Shown here one piece after another: positions 25,722-33,143 of a DNA stretch of 64,000 nucleotides. A program made the position numbers and the translations under genes. The notes under the pieces are model-generated. The model did no database searches, had not been told where the DNA came from, and was given only the letters and a program-made list of their open reading frames with translations. Source of the stretch: Brachybacterium avium (GTDB lineage Bacteria > Actinomycetota > Actinomycetes > Actinomycetales > Dermabacteraceae); NCBI RefSeq assembly GCF_002216795.1, contig NZ_CP022316.1, positions 2,232,001 through 2,296,000 on the forward strand, written 5' to 3'. Each line of letters begins with the position of its first letter. Within the stretch, counting starts at the first letter, position 1.

Positions 25722-26737
25722 CGCTCCTGCTCCCGCTCGCTCAGCCAGTCGCCGATCCGTTCGAGCCCGTCGACGATCAGCGGCGAGGCGGGCTCGGTGA
25801 AGTTGAACAGCAGCGGCAGCACCGCGCCGTCCCGTGCTGCGCGCAGCGAGGCGAGCCGGCCGTCGCCGAGGACCTCGCCCAGCAGCTCGTCCACCGGGAC
25901 GGTGCCCTGGTGCAGCACGATGAGGAGATCGGGGTCGGAGGCGAGCAGCGGTTCGGTCCCGCTCTCGAAGACTCGTTGCGCGGTGTCGGCGAAGACGTTC
26001 TGGATCCCGAGCGCGTCCAGCTGCGCGGTCGCCATCGAGAGTGCGCCGTAGGCGTACAGCGGTCCACCGCCGACGCTCGGGTACAGCACCGCCGCGGTGC
26101 GCGCCGCAGGGGAGAGGGACGCGACCGTGTCGATGCGCTCCTGCAGCGTCCCGACCAGGACCTCTGCCCGGTCAGTGCGGTCGAACACGGCGCCGTGGGC
26201 GGTGATCTCCGCGAAGAGCATGGTGAAGGTCGCCCGCTGGTCGAGGCCGCCGCAGTACGAGCGCGGCATCAGCACCTCGGCGCCCGCCGCCCGCATCCCC
26301 TCGCGGGTGACGCCGTCGGGCAGGCCCAGCACCAGGTCCGGACGCTGCGCGATCACCACCTCCTGGCTGATCTGCAGGTGCCCGCTGGTGTCGATGTCCT
26401 CGGAGAGCACCGGGATCGCCTCGAGCCGGCCGGCGAGGTCCGCGTCGTAGTAGCCCTCGGGGAAGGAGCCGGCCCGGGCCACGACCCGGTCCAGCACCCC
26501 GAGCCCGTCGAGCGTGGTCACGGGCGCGCTGTCCAGGAGCACCACCCGCTCGGGCGCCGCCGGCAGGACCACCTCGGCGTCGCAGTCGGTGAGGGTCAGG
26601 GGGAAGCCCGCGGCGGCCTCTTCACCTCCGCCGGCCTCCGGCGCCCCGTCGTCGGACGCGGTGCACGCGGTCGCTGCGAGGCCGAGGGCCCCGACGAGGG
26701 AGACCATCATGGTGCGGCGGGTGGGGGAGGAGGTCAT
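25718..26737 (-). CDS. Metallophore ABC transporter substrate-binding lipoprotein (FecB/BtuF type)
   Basis: 339 residues. Twin arginines at 7-8, a hydrophobic stretch and a Cys at 25 indicate a lipoprotein. The type-III binding fold shows ERVVLLDSAPVTTLDGLGVLDRVVA and HLQISQEVVIAQRPDLVLG, the two half-domains around a rigid helix. It delivers an iron-chelate, heme or corrinoid to the FecCD permease; the ligand cannot be told from sequence. Confidence 0.92.
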   Translation of the reverse strand: MTSSPTRRTMMVSLVGALGLAATACTASDDGAPEAGGGEEAAAGFPLTLTDCDAEVVLPAAPERVVLLDSAPVTTLDGLGVLDRVVARAGSFPEGYYDADLAGRLEAIPVLSEDIDTSGHLQISQEVVIAQRPDLVLGLPDGVTREGMRAAGAEVLMPRSYCGGLDQRATFTMLFAEITAHGAVFDRTDRAEVLVGTLQERIDTVASLSPAARTAAVLYPSVGGGPLYAYGALSMATAQLDALGIQNVFADTAQRVFESGTEPLLASDPDLLIVLHQGTVPVDELLGEVLGDGRLASLRAARDGAVLPLLFNFTEPASPLIVDGLERIGDWLSEREQER

Positions 26738-26866
26738 GGGTGGTCCCTTCGGGAGGCGGCGGACGGGAGCGGAGGGGAGCGGGCCGGGGGCGTCGGGGCG
26801 GCGGCCTGCGTGCTGCGGGCTGCGGACGACGTGCCGGGGGGAAGGGGGCGGGAGGAGGGACCGGGC

Positions 26867-28057
26867 TCACCCCTCCCGCGCCTGCATCCGGCGGATGAGG
26901 ATCAGCAGGAACGGAGCGCCGACGGCTGCGGTGATCACCCCGATGGGCAGCTCCCGCGGCGCCATCACCAGCCGGGCGACGACGTCGGCCCACACCAGGA
27001 AACCGGCCCCCAGCAGCGCGCTCGCCGGGATCGTCACCCGGTGGCGGGAGCCCACCAGGCGCCGGGCCAGATGCGGGACCACCAGACCCACGAAACCGAT
27101 CGCCCCGGCCCCGGCGACGGCCGCCGCGGTGCACAGTGAGACCACCACCAGCAGACCGATGCGCGCCCGGTCCGGGGAGATGCCCAGGCCGTGCGCGATG
27201 CCGTCCCCGGCGGCGAGGGCGTCCAGCAGCGGGGCGCGCGCGGTGAGCACCGCGGTGCCGAGCAGACCGGCTGCCAGCGCGATCAGCAGGAAGGCGTTCC
27301 ACTGGCCCAGCGAGAGCGAGCCCAGCATCCAGAACATCACCGAGCGCGAGCCCTCCGCGGAGTCGGAGGAGAAGATCAGCAGACTGGTCGCCGCCGAGAG
27401 CGCGTAGCCGACCGCCACCCCGGACAGCAGCAGCCGCAGTGAGGTGACGCGCCCGTTGCTTCGCGCGATCACGAACACCAGCAGCGCCGCCGCGAGCGCC
27501 CCGACGAAGGCCAGCACCGACTGCGCGTACTCGCCCAGCGCCGCACCCACGCCGAAGAGGATCGCCGCCGCCGCGCCGGTCGAGGCGCCGCCGGAGACAC
27601 CGAGGATGTACGGATCGGCCAGCAGGTTCCGCACCATCGCCTGCAGCGCCGCGCCGCTGATCGCGAGGCAGGCCCCGACCGCCGCGCCCATCAGCACCCG
27701 CGGCACCCGGACGGACCAGATGATCGCCTCGGCCGCCGGGTCGGCGGGCATGGCGACCGGCAGTCCGAGATGGTGAGCGATGACCTGCAGAGTGAGCGCG
27801 GGCGAGAGCGGCACCGGGCCGATGCCCACGCACAGCAGGAGGGTGAGGGCGAGGGCGCCGCCGAGCACGGTGAGGAGCAGATCGCTGCGGCGGGCGCGGG
27901 CGCGCAGACCGAGGGGATCGTGGGGTGCTGCGGCGGGCGGTGATATCGACGGCGCAGCAACCGACGGCGCAGCAGGCGTCGGCTCAGCAGCCGACGACTC
28001 AGCGGCCCCCGTCCCGGCAGCGGTCGACGGCGCGGAGGGGCTGTGCGTGGCGGCCAC
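26867..28057 (-). CDS. FecCD-family metallophore permease
   Basis: 396 residues. A Ser/Ala/Pro-rich cytoplasmic tail of about 50 residues precedes some ten membrane segments with FecCD hallmarks (RVPRVLMGAAVGACLAISGAA, GFVGLVVPHLARRLVG). One polypeptide, so it would form a homodimeric channel. Start is taken as GTG 28057 because AGGAGGAG sits directly upstream; an in-frame GTG at 28084 lies inside the operator palindrome (28078-28095) and has no ribosome site. First gene of the importer operon, 128 nt before the binding-protein gene. Confidence 0.9.
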   Translation of the reverse strand: MAATHSPSAPSTAAGTGAAESSAAEPTPAAPSVAAPSISPPAAAPHDPLGLRARARRSDLLLTVLGGALALTLLLCVGIGPVPLSPALTLQVIAHHLGLPVAMPADPAAEAIIWSVRVPRVLMGAAVGACLAISGAALQAMVRNLLADPYILGVSGGASTGAAAAILFGVGAALGEYAQSVLAFVGALAAALLVFVIARSNGRVTSLRLLLSGVAVGYALSAATSLLIFSSDSAEGSRSVMFWMLGSLSLGQWNAFLLIALAAGLLGTAVLTARAPLLDALAAGDGIAHGLGISPDRARIGLLVVVSLCTAAAVAGAGAIGFVGLVVPHLARRLVGSRHRVTIPASALLGAGFLVWADVVARLVMAPRELPIGVITAAVGAPFLLILIRRMQAREG

Positions 28058-28077
28058 GGCCTCCTCCTCTCCGATCA

Positions 28078-28095
28078 CTTGCACGAATGTACAAG
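28078..28095. promoter_or_regulatory. ArsR-type operator ahead of metallophore importer
   Basis: CTTGCAC-GAAT-GTACAAG is an 18-bp inverted repeat with one mismatch per arm, lying between the ArsR gene and the permease start. ArsR/SmtB regulators bind 12-2-12-like repeats of this kind, so it probably controls the importer. Confidence 0.55.
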
Positions 28096-28144
28096 TATCT
28101 CGGGAGTCGGGAGACGAGCGTGCCGGTGGTTGCCGGTGGCCGGC

Positions 28145-28567
28145 TCAGAGGGGAGCGGGTGGCGGGGCCGGCTCGTGCTCGCCCGGGTGATGGACCCCGG
28201 GCAGATGCGGGGATCCGAGATCGTGCAGCAGCTCGTGGATCGTCCCGTCGGCCAGCTCGTACCGGACTTCGCGGCCGGCTCTACGTGCCCGGATCCAGCC
28301 GGCCTCCCGCAGCAGCGCGAGGGCGTGCGAGGTGGTCGACTCGTGTGCATCGATCGCGCTGGCGAGGTCCGAGCTGCGCACCCCGGGGTGGGCGTGCAGG
28401 CAGAACAGGATCCGCAGGCGCCGCGGGTCCGAGAGCAGGGCCATGCGGTCTGCGAGCTCCTCCACCCCGTCGGCCTGCGCGAGCAGGTCCCGCAGCTCGG
28501 CCACCAGTGCCTGGTCGGTGACCTCCTCGGCGGAGGCGCGCACGTGCAGGGGCCGGTCTCGATCCAT
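28145..28567 (-). CDS. ArsR-family metal-responsive regulator
   Basis: 140 residues. Winged helix (LLSDPRRLRILFCLHAHPGVRSSDLASAIDAHESTTSHALALLREAGWIRARRAGREVRYELADG) followed by a C-terminal helix with His residues (GTIHELLHDLG) and a His/Pro-rich tail (PHLPGVHHPGEHEP). The histidines fit the alpha-5 metal site of SmtB/CzrA-like sensors of zinc, nickel or cobalt. Same strand as and upstream of the FecCD importer. Its ATG is 6 nt after a TACGGT -10, so it is probably leaderless. Confidence 0.9.
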   Translation of the reverse strand: MDRDRPLHVRASAEEVTDQALVAELRDLLAQADGVEELADRMALLSDPRRLRILFCLHAHPGVRSSDLASAIDAHESTTSHALALLREAGWIRARRAGREVRYELADGTIHELLHDLGSPHLPGVHHPGEHEPAPPPAPL

Positions 28568-28573
28568 GGAATC

Positions 28574-28579
28574 ACCGTA
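28574..28579 (-). promoter_or_regulatory. -10 element for leaderless ArsR transcript
   Basis: TACGGT on the minus strand ends 6 nt before ATG 28567. Confidence 0.45.
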
Positions 28580-28643
28580 GCCGGGGAGCGCGGCTCATCG
28601 GCCCCCGCCGCTCATCTGTGCGGCTCTTCCCGCGCGCCGTCCC

Positions 28644-28677
28644 TAGACTGGCCCGCATGACATCGTCGTCTTCCTGA
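28644..28677 (+). promoter_or_regulatory. Promoter -10 and leaderless six-codon ORF before the CNT transporter
   Basis: TAGACT (28644-28649) is followed 7 nt later by ATG at 28657, which opens a tiny ORF, Met-Thr-Ser-Ser-Ser-Ser-stop (28657-28677). The transporter start follows 20 nt after its stop. It could be a leader peptide or a chance ATG. Confidence 0.4.
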
Positions 28678-28697
28678 TCCGCTATGAGGTGAGCGTG

Positions 28698-30118
28698 ATG
28701 ATCGACCTGCTCTGGGGCATCGGTGGGATGGCCGGGCTGCTGCTCATCGCCGTCGCGCTGTCCAGCGATCGCGGGGCGATCCGGCCGCGCACCGTGATCG
28801 GCGCGTTCGCGATCCAGCTCGGCCTGGGGGTGATCGTCCTGTACTGGGGACCGGGCCAGTGGGTGCTCGAGAAGGCCTCCGCCGGTTTCCAGGCCGTCAT
28901 CGACACCTCGAGCGAGGGCATCTCCTTCCTGTTCGGGCCGCTGCTGCCGAAGGAGGGCGAGGGCAGCATCTTCGCGCTCCAGGTGCTGCCGGTCATCGTC
29001 TTCTTCGCCTCGCTGACCGCAGTGCTCTACCACTGGAAGATCCTGCCGAAGGTGGTCCAGTGGCTCGGCGGGGCGCTGGGCAAGGCCCTCGGCACCAGCT
29101 ACGGCGAGTCCGTCAACGCCGCCGCGAACATCTTCGTGGGCCAGACCGAGGCGCCGCTGGTGATCCGCCCCTACGTCAAGGGCCTGTCCCGCTCCGGCCT
29201 GTTCGCGGTGATGGTGGGCGGCCTCTCCACCGTCGCCGGCTCCGTGCTGGTGGGCTACTCACTGCTGGGCGCACCGCTGGAGTACCTCATCGCCGCGAGC
29301 TTCATGGCGGCGCCGGGGGCGCTGCTGATGGCCAAGATCCTGGTGCCGGAGAACGACCCGGACGCCGTCGCGCGGGAGGCCGAGCTCGTCACGGCCCACA
29401 GCCGCGGACGCTCCGCGCGGTCGGCCGACGGGGCAGGGACCGGCGCCGCGACCGCCACCACCGCCGACGGGGAGAGCGCGCCGGAGAACCCCGCCCCGGA
29501 CCGCGACGCCCCGGACCGCGACGCCCCGGACCGTGACACCCCGGACCGCGATGCCACGGACCGCGACACCCCGGACCGCGACGAGGAGGAGACGGACACC
29601 GGTTACGCGAACGTCATCGACGCCGCCGCCGGCGGTGCGGCCGACGGGCTCAGGCTGGCTCTGAACGTCGGCGCGATGCTGCTCGCCTTCATCTCGCTGA
29701 TCGCTCTGATCAACCTGCTGATCGGGCTCGTCGGCGGCTGGTTCGGCGCCGGCGATCTGACCTTCGAGCAGATCCTGGGCTGGCTGTTCGCCCCGATCAT
29801 GGCGATGATCGGGGTGCCCTGGGACGAGGCCGTCGCCGCCGGCAGCTTCGTGGGCCAGAAGGTGGTCGTCAACGAGTTCGTGGCCTTCTCCGACTTCGCC
29901 CCGCAGATCGACAGCTTCAGCCCGAAGACCGCCGCCATCACGAGCTTCGCGCTGACCGGCTTCGCGAACCTCAGCTCCCTGGGGATCCTGCTGGGCGGGC
30001 TCGGCGGCATCGCCCCGAGCGGCGTTCCGAGATCGCGCAGCTGGGGCTGAAGGCGATCCTCGCCGGCACCCTCGCGAACCTCATGAGCGCCACCATCGCC
30101 GGGATCATGATCGGCTGA
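28698..30118 (+). pseudogene. CNT-family nucleoside transporter, frameshifted near the 3' end
   Basis: Concentrative nucleoside transporter, about 473 residues when repaired. Family features: GPLLPKEGEGSIFALQVLPVIVFF, SYGESVNAAANIFVGQTEAP, and EFVAFSDF with [25 protein letters not shown]. After that the frame runs into a premature stop at 30050. Adding one base at about 30020 (AGC-GG to AGC-CGG) restores the conserved [21 protein letters not shown] and the final membrane segment, ending at TGA 30116-30118. Start ATG 28698 follows GAGGTGAG; GTG 28689 is possible. A hydrophilic insert with a pentapeptide repeat lies mid-protein. Imports nucleosides with H+ or Na+. Confidence 0.85.
29496..29585 (+). 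repeat. 15-bp tandem repeat encoding Pro-Asp-Arg-Asp-Ala/Thr
   Basis: Six in-frame units of CCGGACCGCGACGCC with 0-3 differences each. They encode a charged PDRD[A/T] repeat in a cytoplasmic or external loop of the CNT transporter. The unit is a multiple of three, so copy-number change keeps the frame. Confidence 0.85.
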
Positions 30119-30243
30119 CCGCGGATGCCTGACCCGTCACGCAGGAAGGACTGAGGCCGCTGAGGCTGGAATCGCAGATCCGGGCGCGGCTGCTCGAGCG
30201 CGTCGGTCGCGGTAGGCAGGGTGCACGCGTACCGTCATCCCCC

Positions 30244-31035
30244 ATGGGATCCGTCCTGCCGTCGACCCTGCCGAGCTGCTCCGTCGTCGTCCCGGTGCGG
30301 GACGACGCCCGCGAGCTCGAGGGCCTGCTGGCGGCCCTCAGGAGGCAGTCGCGGGCTCCGCTGGAGATCATCGTGGTCGACAACGGATCCCGGGACGACA
30401 GTGCGGAGGTGGCGCGGGCGGGAGGCTGCCGGGTCGTCGTGGAGGCGGAGCCCGGGATCCCGGCGGCCGCCGCGGCGGGATACGACGCCGCTCGGGGCGA
30501 GGTGATCCTGAGATGCGATGCGGACAGCCGACCCGCGCCCGGCTGGGTCGCCGCCCACCAGGACGCGCACGCCCGGCACGGCGCATCCAGTGTGATCGTC
30601 ACGGGCCCGGCCCATTTCCGGATGCCCTGCCCGTTCGGGGCGGTGCTGGCGGCTCTCTATCTGGGCACGTACATGCTGACGATGAGTGCCGCCCTGGGGC
30701 ATCTGCCCGCCTTCGGCACCACCATGTCCATGCGGAGGTCCTGGTGGTCCCGGGTGAGCGGGGGCGTCTCCCGCCGCTGCGACGTGCACGACGACATGGA
30801 TCTGTCCTTCCAGGTCGGGCCCACCGAGCAGGTGCGGCTGTCCCTTGCGGCGCGGGTGGGGATGTCTCCGCGCGCTCTGCGGTTCCGTCGGGACGGCCGG
30901 TTGCGCTGGCAGCGGGCGATCAGCACCCTGCGGCGCAACTGGCGCCGACAGCGGCCCTGGGAGCGCTGGGCGGCGCGGCTCGCGCCGGCGACGGTCTCGC
31001 GACGGTGGCGGCGGGCGAACGGGGGCGCGGCGTGA
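30244..31035 (+). CDS. Glycosyltransferase family 2
   Basis: 263-residue GT-A enzyme. N-terminal nucleotide-binding strand SCSVVVPVRDDARELEGLLAAL, then IIVVDNGSRDDSAEVAR, and the metal-binding DxD as RCDADSRPAPGWV. A conserved HDDMDLSFQ lies near 181-189, the usual ED-type catalytic base region. A hydrophobic segment is near residues 125-150. It transfers a sugar to an unknown acceptor. It precedes a membrane protein (GTGA overlap) and converges on the carotenoid operon, so carotenoid glycosylation is a possibility but not shown. Confidence 0.88.
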   Translation: MGSVLPSTLPSCSVVVPVRDDARELEGLLAALRRQSRAPLEIIVVDNGSRDDSAEVARAGGCRVVVEAEPGIPAAAAAGYDAARGEVILRCDADSRPAPGWVAAHQDAHARHGASSVIVTGPAHFRMPCPFGAVLAALYLGTYMLTMSAALGHLPAFGTTMSMRRSWWSRVSGGVSRRCDVHDDMDLSFQVGPTEQVRLSLAARVGMSPRALRFRRDGRLRWQRAISTLRRNWRRQRPWERWAARLAPATVSRRWRRANGGAA

Positions 31036-31580
31036 GCGGTCCGGCGCCGCGTCGCGTCGTCCGGCTGCTCGCGCTGCTTCTGATGCGGTGGTCGGGGCTG
31101 GGCCTCGCCCTCGGGTTCGCCGCGTTCCAGATGTGGGTGGAGGTCGCGGTGGCGATGCTGGTCGCACTCGCCCAGGTGGTGGCCTGGCGCCACCGCCTGC
31201 CGATCTGCTGGGAGGCCGCGGTCTCGGCGGCCTGCATGATCGCCGCCGTGAGCTCGTTCCTCCTGCTCTTCGAGCGGTTCCCCTGGTGGGATATCCCGGT
31301 GCACGTCACCGTGACCGGGGTGCTGGCGGTCCTGGTCGCGCACGTGGTCCGCCGCGGGGTGCCCTCGCCCCGGGCCATCGTCGTGACCGGGGCCGTGCTG
31401 GCGGTGGTGTGGGAGCTGATGGAGTCCGCGGGGGCGCGCTGGGTGGACTCCTCCATCTATGTGGCACCGGCGGATACCGCGCTCGACATCGCCGCGGGCG
31501 TCACCGGCGCCGCGGCGGCGGCGCTGCTGTGGCATCGCACCGGTCGTGCCGAGCGACGACGCGCGCGGCCCGCCCGGTGA
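31032..31580 (+). CDS. Small integral membrane protein
   Basis: 182 residues with about five membrane segments (LALGFAAFQMWVEVAVAMLVALAQVVAW, AACMIAAVSSFLLLFERFPWWDIPVHVTVTGVLAVLVAHVV, AIVVTGAVLAVVWELMES, then DTALDIAAGVTGAAAAALLW). The pattern WDIPVH ... WELMES ... DTALDIAAGVTG resembles DUF2238-type membrane proteins. Starts with GTG overlapping the TGA of the glycosyltransferase. Function unknown; coupled translation suggests joint function. Confidence 0.8.
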   Translation: MSGPAPRRVVRLLALLLMRWSGLGLALGFAAFQMWVEVAVAMLVALAQVVAWRHRLPICWEAAVSAACMIAAVSSFLLLFERFPWWDIPVHVTVTGVLAVLVAHVVRRGVPSPRAIVVTGAVLAVVWELMESAGARWVDSSIYVAPADTALDIAAGVTGAAAAALLWHRTGRAERRRARPAR

Positions 31581-31601
31581 GCAGCTCCGCGCCTGCGCCC
31601 A

Positions 31602-32485
31602 TCAGCGCATCAGCGCGATCACGATCAGCAGCTGGGTGAGCAGGAACCCCGTCACCAGGTTCAGCCACAGGAAGCGCCGCCAGCCGCGGTTCGCCTGTTC
31701 GGCCCGGTCGTCGCTGAGCGCGCGGAACGGCCAGATGCTCACGATGTAGGGCAGAGTCAGCAGCCCGGCGAGGGCGGCCGGCCACCCGGTCAGCAGCATC
31801 ACCGCCCCGGCGGCGGCGTAGAGGACCAGCGACAGCCGCACCGTGCGCGCCGCACCGATCACCGTGGCGATCGAGCCGATTCCGGCGTCCCGGTCGGGCT
31901 GGACGTCCTGGACTGCGCCGAAGGCGTGCGAGGCCATCCCCCATAGGAAGAACGCCACCAGCGCCGCCGCTGCGGTCAGCCCCAGCGGGGCTCCGGCGAG
32001 GGCCAGCCCGAACGCGGCCGGGCCCATGAAGTGGGTGGAGGAGGTCACCGAGTCCAGCACCGGGCGCTCCTTGAGCCGCAGCCCCGGGGCGGAGTACCCG
32101 ACCACGGCCGCGAGCACCACCAGCAGCACCAGTGCCGAGACCGCGCTGCCCATCGCCAGCAGCGCCACCGCGAAGGGCAGCGTCGTCAGCGCGGCCGACC
32201 ACAGCGTGAGGCGGTGCATGCGCCGGTCCAGCACGATGCCCTCGACCCCGCCCTTGCGGGGATTGCGCAGATCGGATTCGTGGTCGAAGACGTCGTTGAC
32301 CCCGTACATCAGCAGGTTGTACGGGACGAGGAAGAACAGCGTGCCCACCACCAGGGCGGCATCGACGCCGCCCCGGCCAGCAGGTAGGCGGCGGCGAAGG
32401 GATAGGCGGTGTTGACCCAGCTCAGCGGGCGCGAGGTGCCCAGCAGCTGGGCCGCCGCACGGGGTGCAGTGCTCACAGCGGTCAT
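31602..32485 (-). pseudogene. crtEb: UbiA-type prenyltransferase, lycopene elongase, frameshifted
   Basis: Last gene of the carotenoid operon. Read together, two frames give about 294 residues. The first starts MTAVSTAPRAAAQLLGTSRPLSW and stops making sense after AYLLAG. The second resumes at DAALVVGTLFFLVPYNLLMYG. One extra G in the minus-strand G4 run (C4 at 32371-32374) rejoins them. Both prenyl-diphosphate/Mg motifs are intact in the second part: NDVFDHESD and DVQPDRDAG. CrtEb adds DMAPP to both ends of lycopene (C40 to C50). The start overlaps the crtYf stop (32482-32485). As given, only about 60 residues would be made. Confidence 0.85.
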
Positions 32486-32790
32486 TCTTCCTCCTGCGGG
32501 GTCAGCAGCAGCCACAGCGAGGGCAGCAGCAGCCCGGCGGCCAGCGGCCAGGCCAGGTCCTCCAGCGGTGCCAGGCCGATCCTGATGCCCAGCAGGTCGC
32601 TCTCGGCGAAGCGGAACAGGTCCGCAGCGATCATCACCGTGTCGAACACGACGGTGAGCACCAGCAGCACCGCGATCGTCACCGCGGTGGTCAGCCACCA
32701 GCGGCGTCCGGGACGGCGCAGCACCGCGGCGAGCAGCAGCACCACGAGGGGCACCAGCAGGAACAGTCCGGCCAGGGCGGCGTAGCTCAT
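32482..32790 (-). CDS. crtYf: C50 carotenoid epsilon-cyclase subunit
   Basis: 102 residues with three membrane segments and the lycopene-cyclase-domain ending FAESDLLGIRIGLAPLEDLAWPLAAGLLLPSLW. In corynebacteria and relatives CrtYe and CrtYf form a heterodimer that closes the rings of flavuxanthin to give decaprenoxanthin. Overlaps crtYe at 32787-32790 and crtEb at 32482-32485. Confidence 0.9.
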   Translation of the reverse strand: MSYAALAGLFLLVPLVVLLLAAVLRRPGRRWWLTTAVTIAVLLVLTVVFDTVMIAADLFRFAESDLLGIRIGLAPLEDLAWPLAAGLLLPSLWLLLTPQEEE

Positions 32791-33143
32791 CGTGCCTCCT
32801 CCCGGATGACGGAGCTCGTCCGGCGGCGGGCCCGCCTCAGCAGCAGGTCCACCAGCCCCCACAGCACCAGGGCGTGGTAGCTGAGGAAGGTGATGAACAC
32901 CAGCTCCTCGAGGGGGAGCTCGCGGCCCAGCAGGATCCCGGTCATCCACGGGCTCGCCCCCATCCGGTAGTGGCCGGCGGCGATCGCGGCGAGGTCCCAG
33001 AGCAGGAACAGCCCGATCCCCGCCGCCAGCACGATCACCGCGCGCCGGGGCGCGCGCCACAGCACCAGGCGGAAGCGCCGATCCAGCAGGCCCATGCACA
33101 CCAGCGGGATCAGCAGCGCGAGGAGGTACACCAGCGAGGTCAT
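32787..33143 (-). CDS. crtYe: C50 carotenoid epsilon-cyclase subunit
   Basis: 118 residues, three membrane segments. The lycopene-cyclase-domain motif GILLGRELPLEELVFITFLSYHALVLW supplies the conserved PLEE acidic residues. Partner of the following crtYf. Overlaps crtI at 33140-33143. Confidence 0.9.
   Translation of the reverse strand: MTSLVYLLALLIPLVCMGLLDRRFRLVLWRAPRRAVIVLAAGIGLFLLWDLAAIAAGHYRMGASPWMTGILLGRELPLEELVFITFLSYHALVLWGLVDLLLRRARRRTSSVIREEAR

Noticed and set aside
29496..29585. Tandem repeat as a CRISPR array
   Set aside because: Units are 15 bp, contiguous and in frame with no spacers; it is a coding minisatellite.
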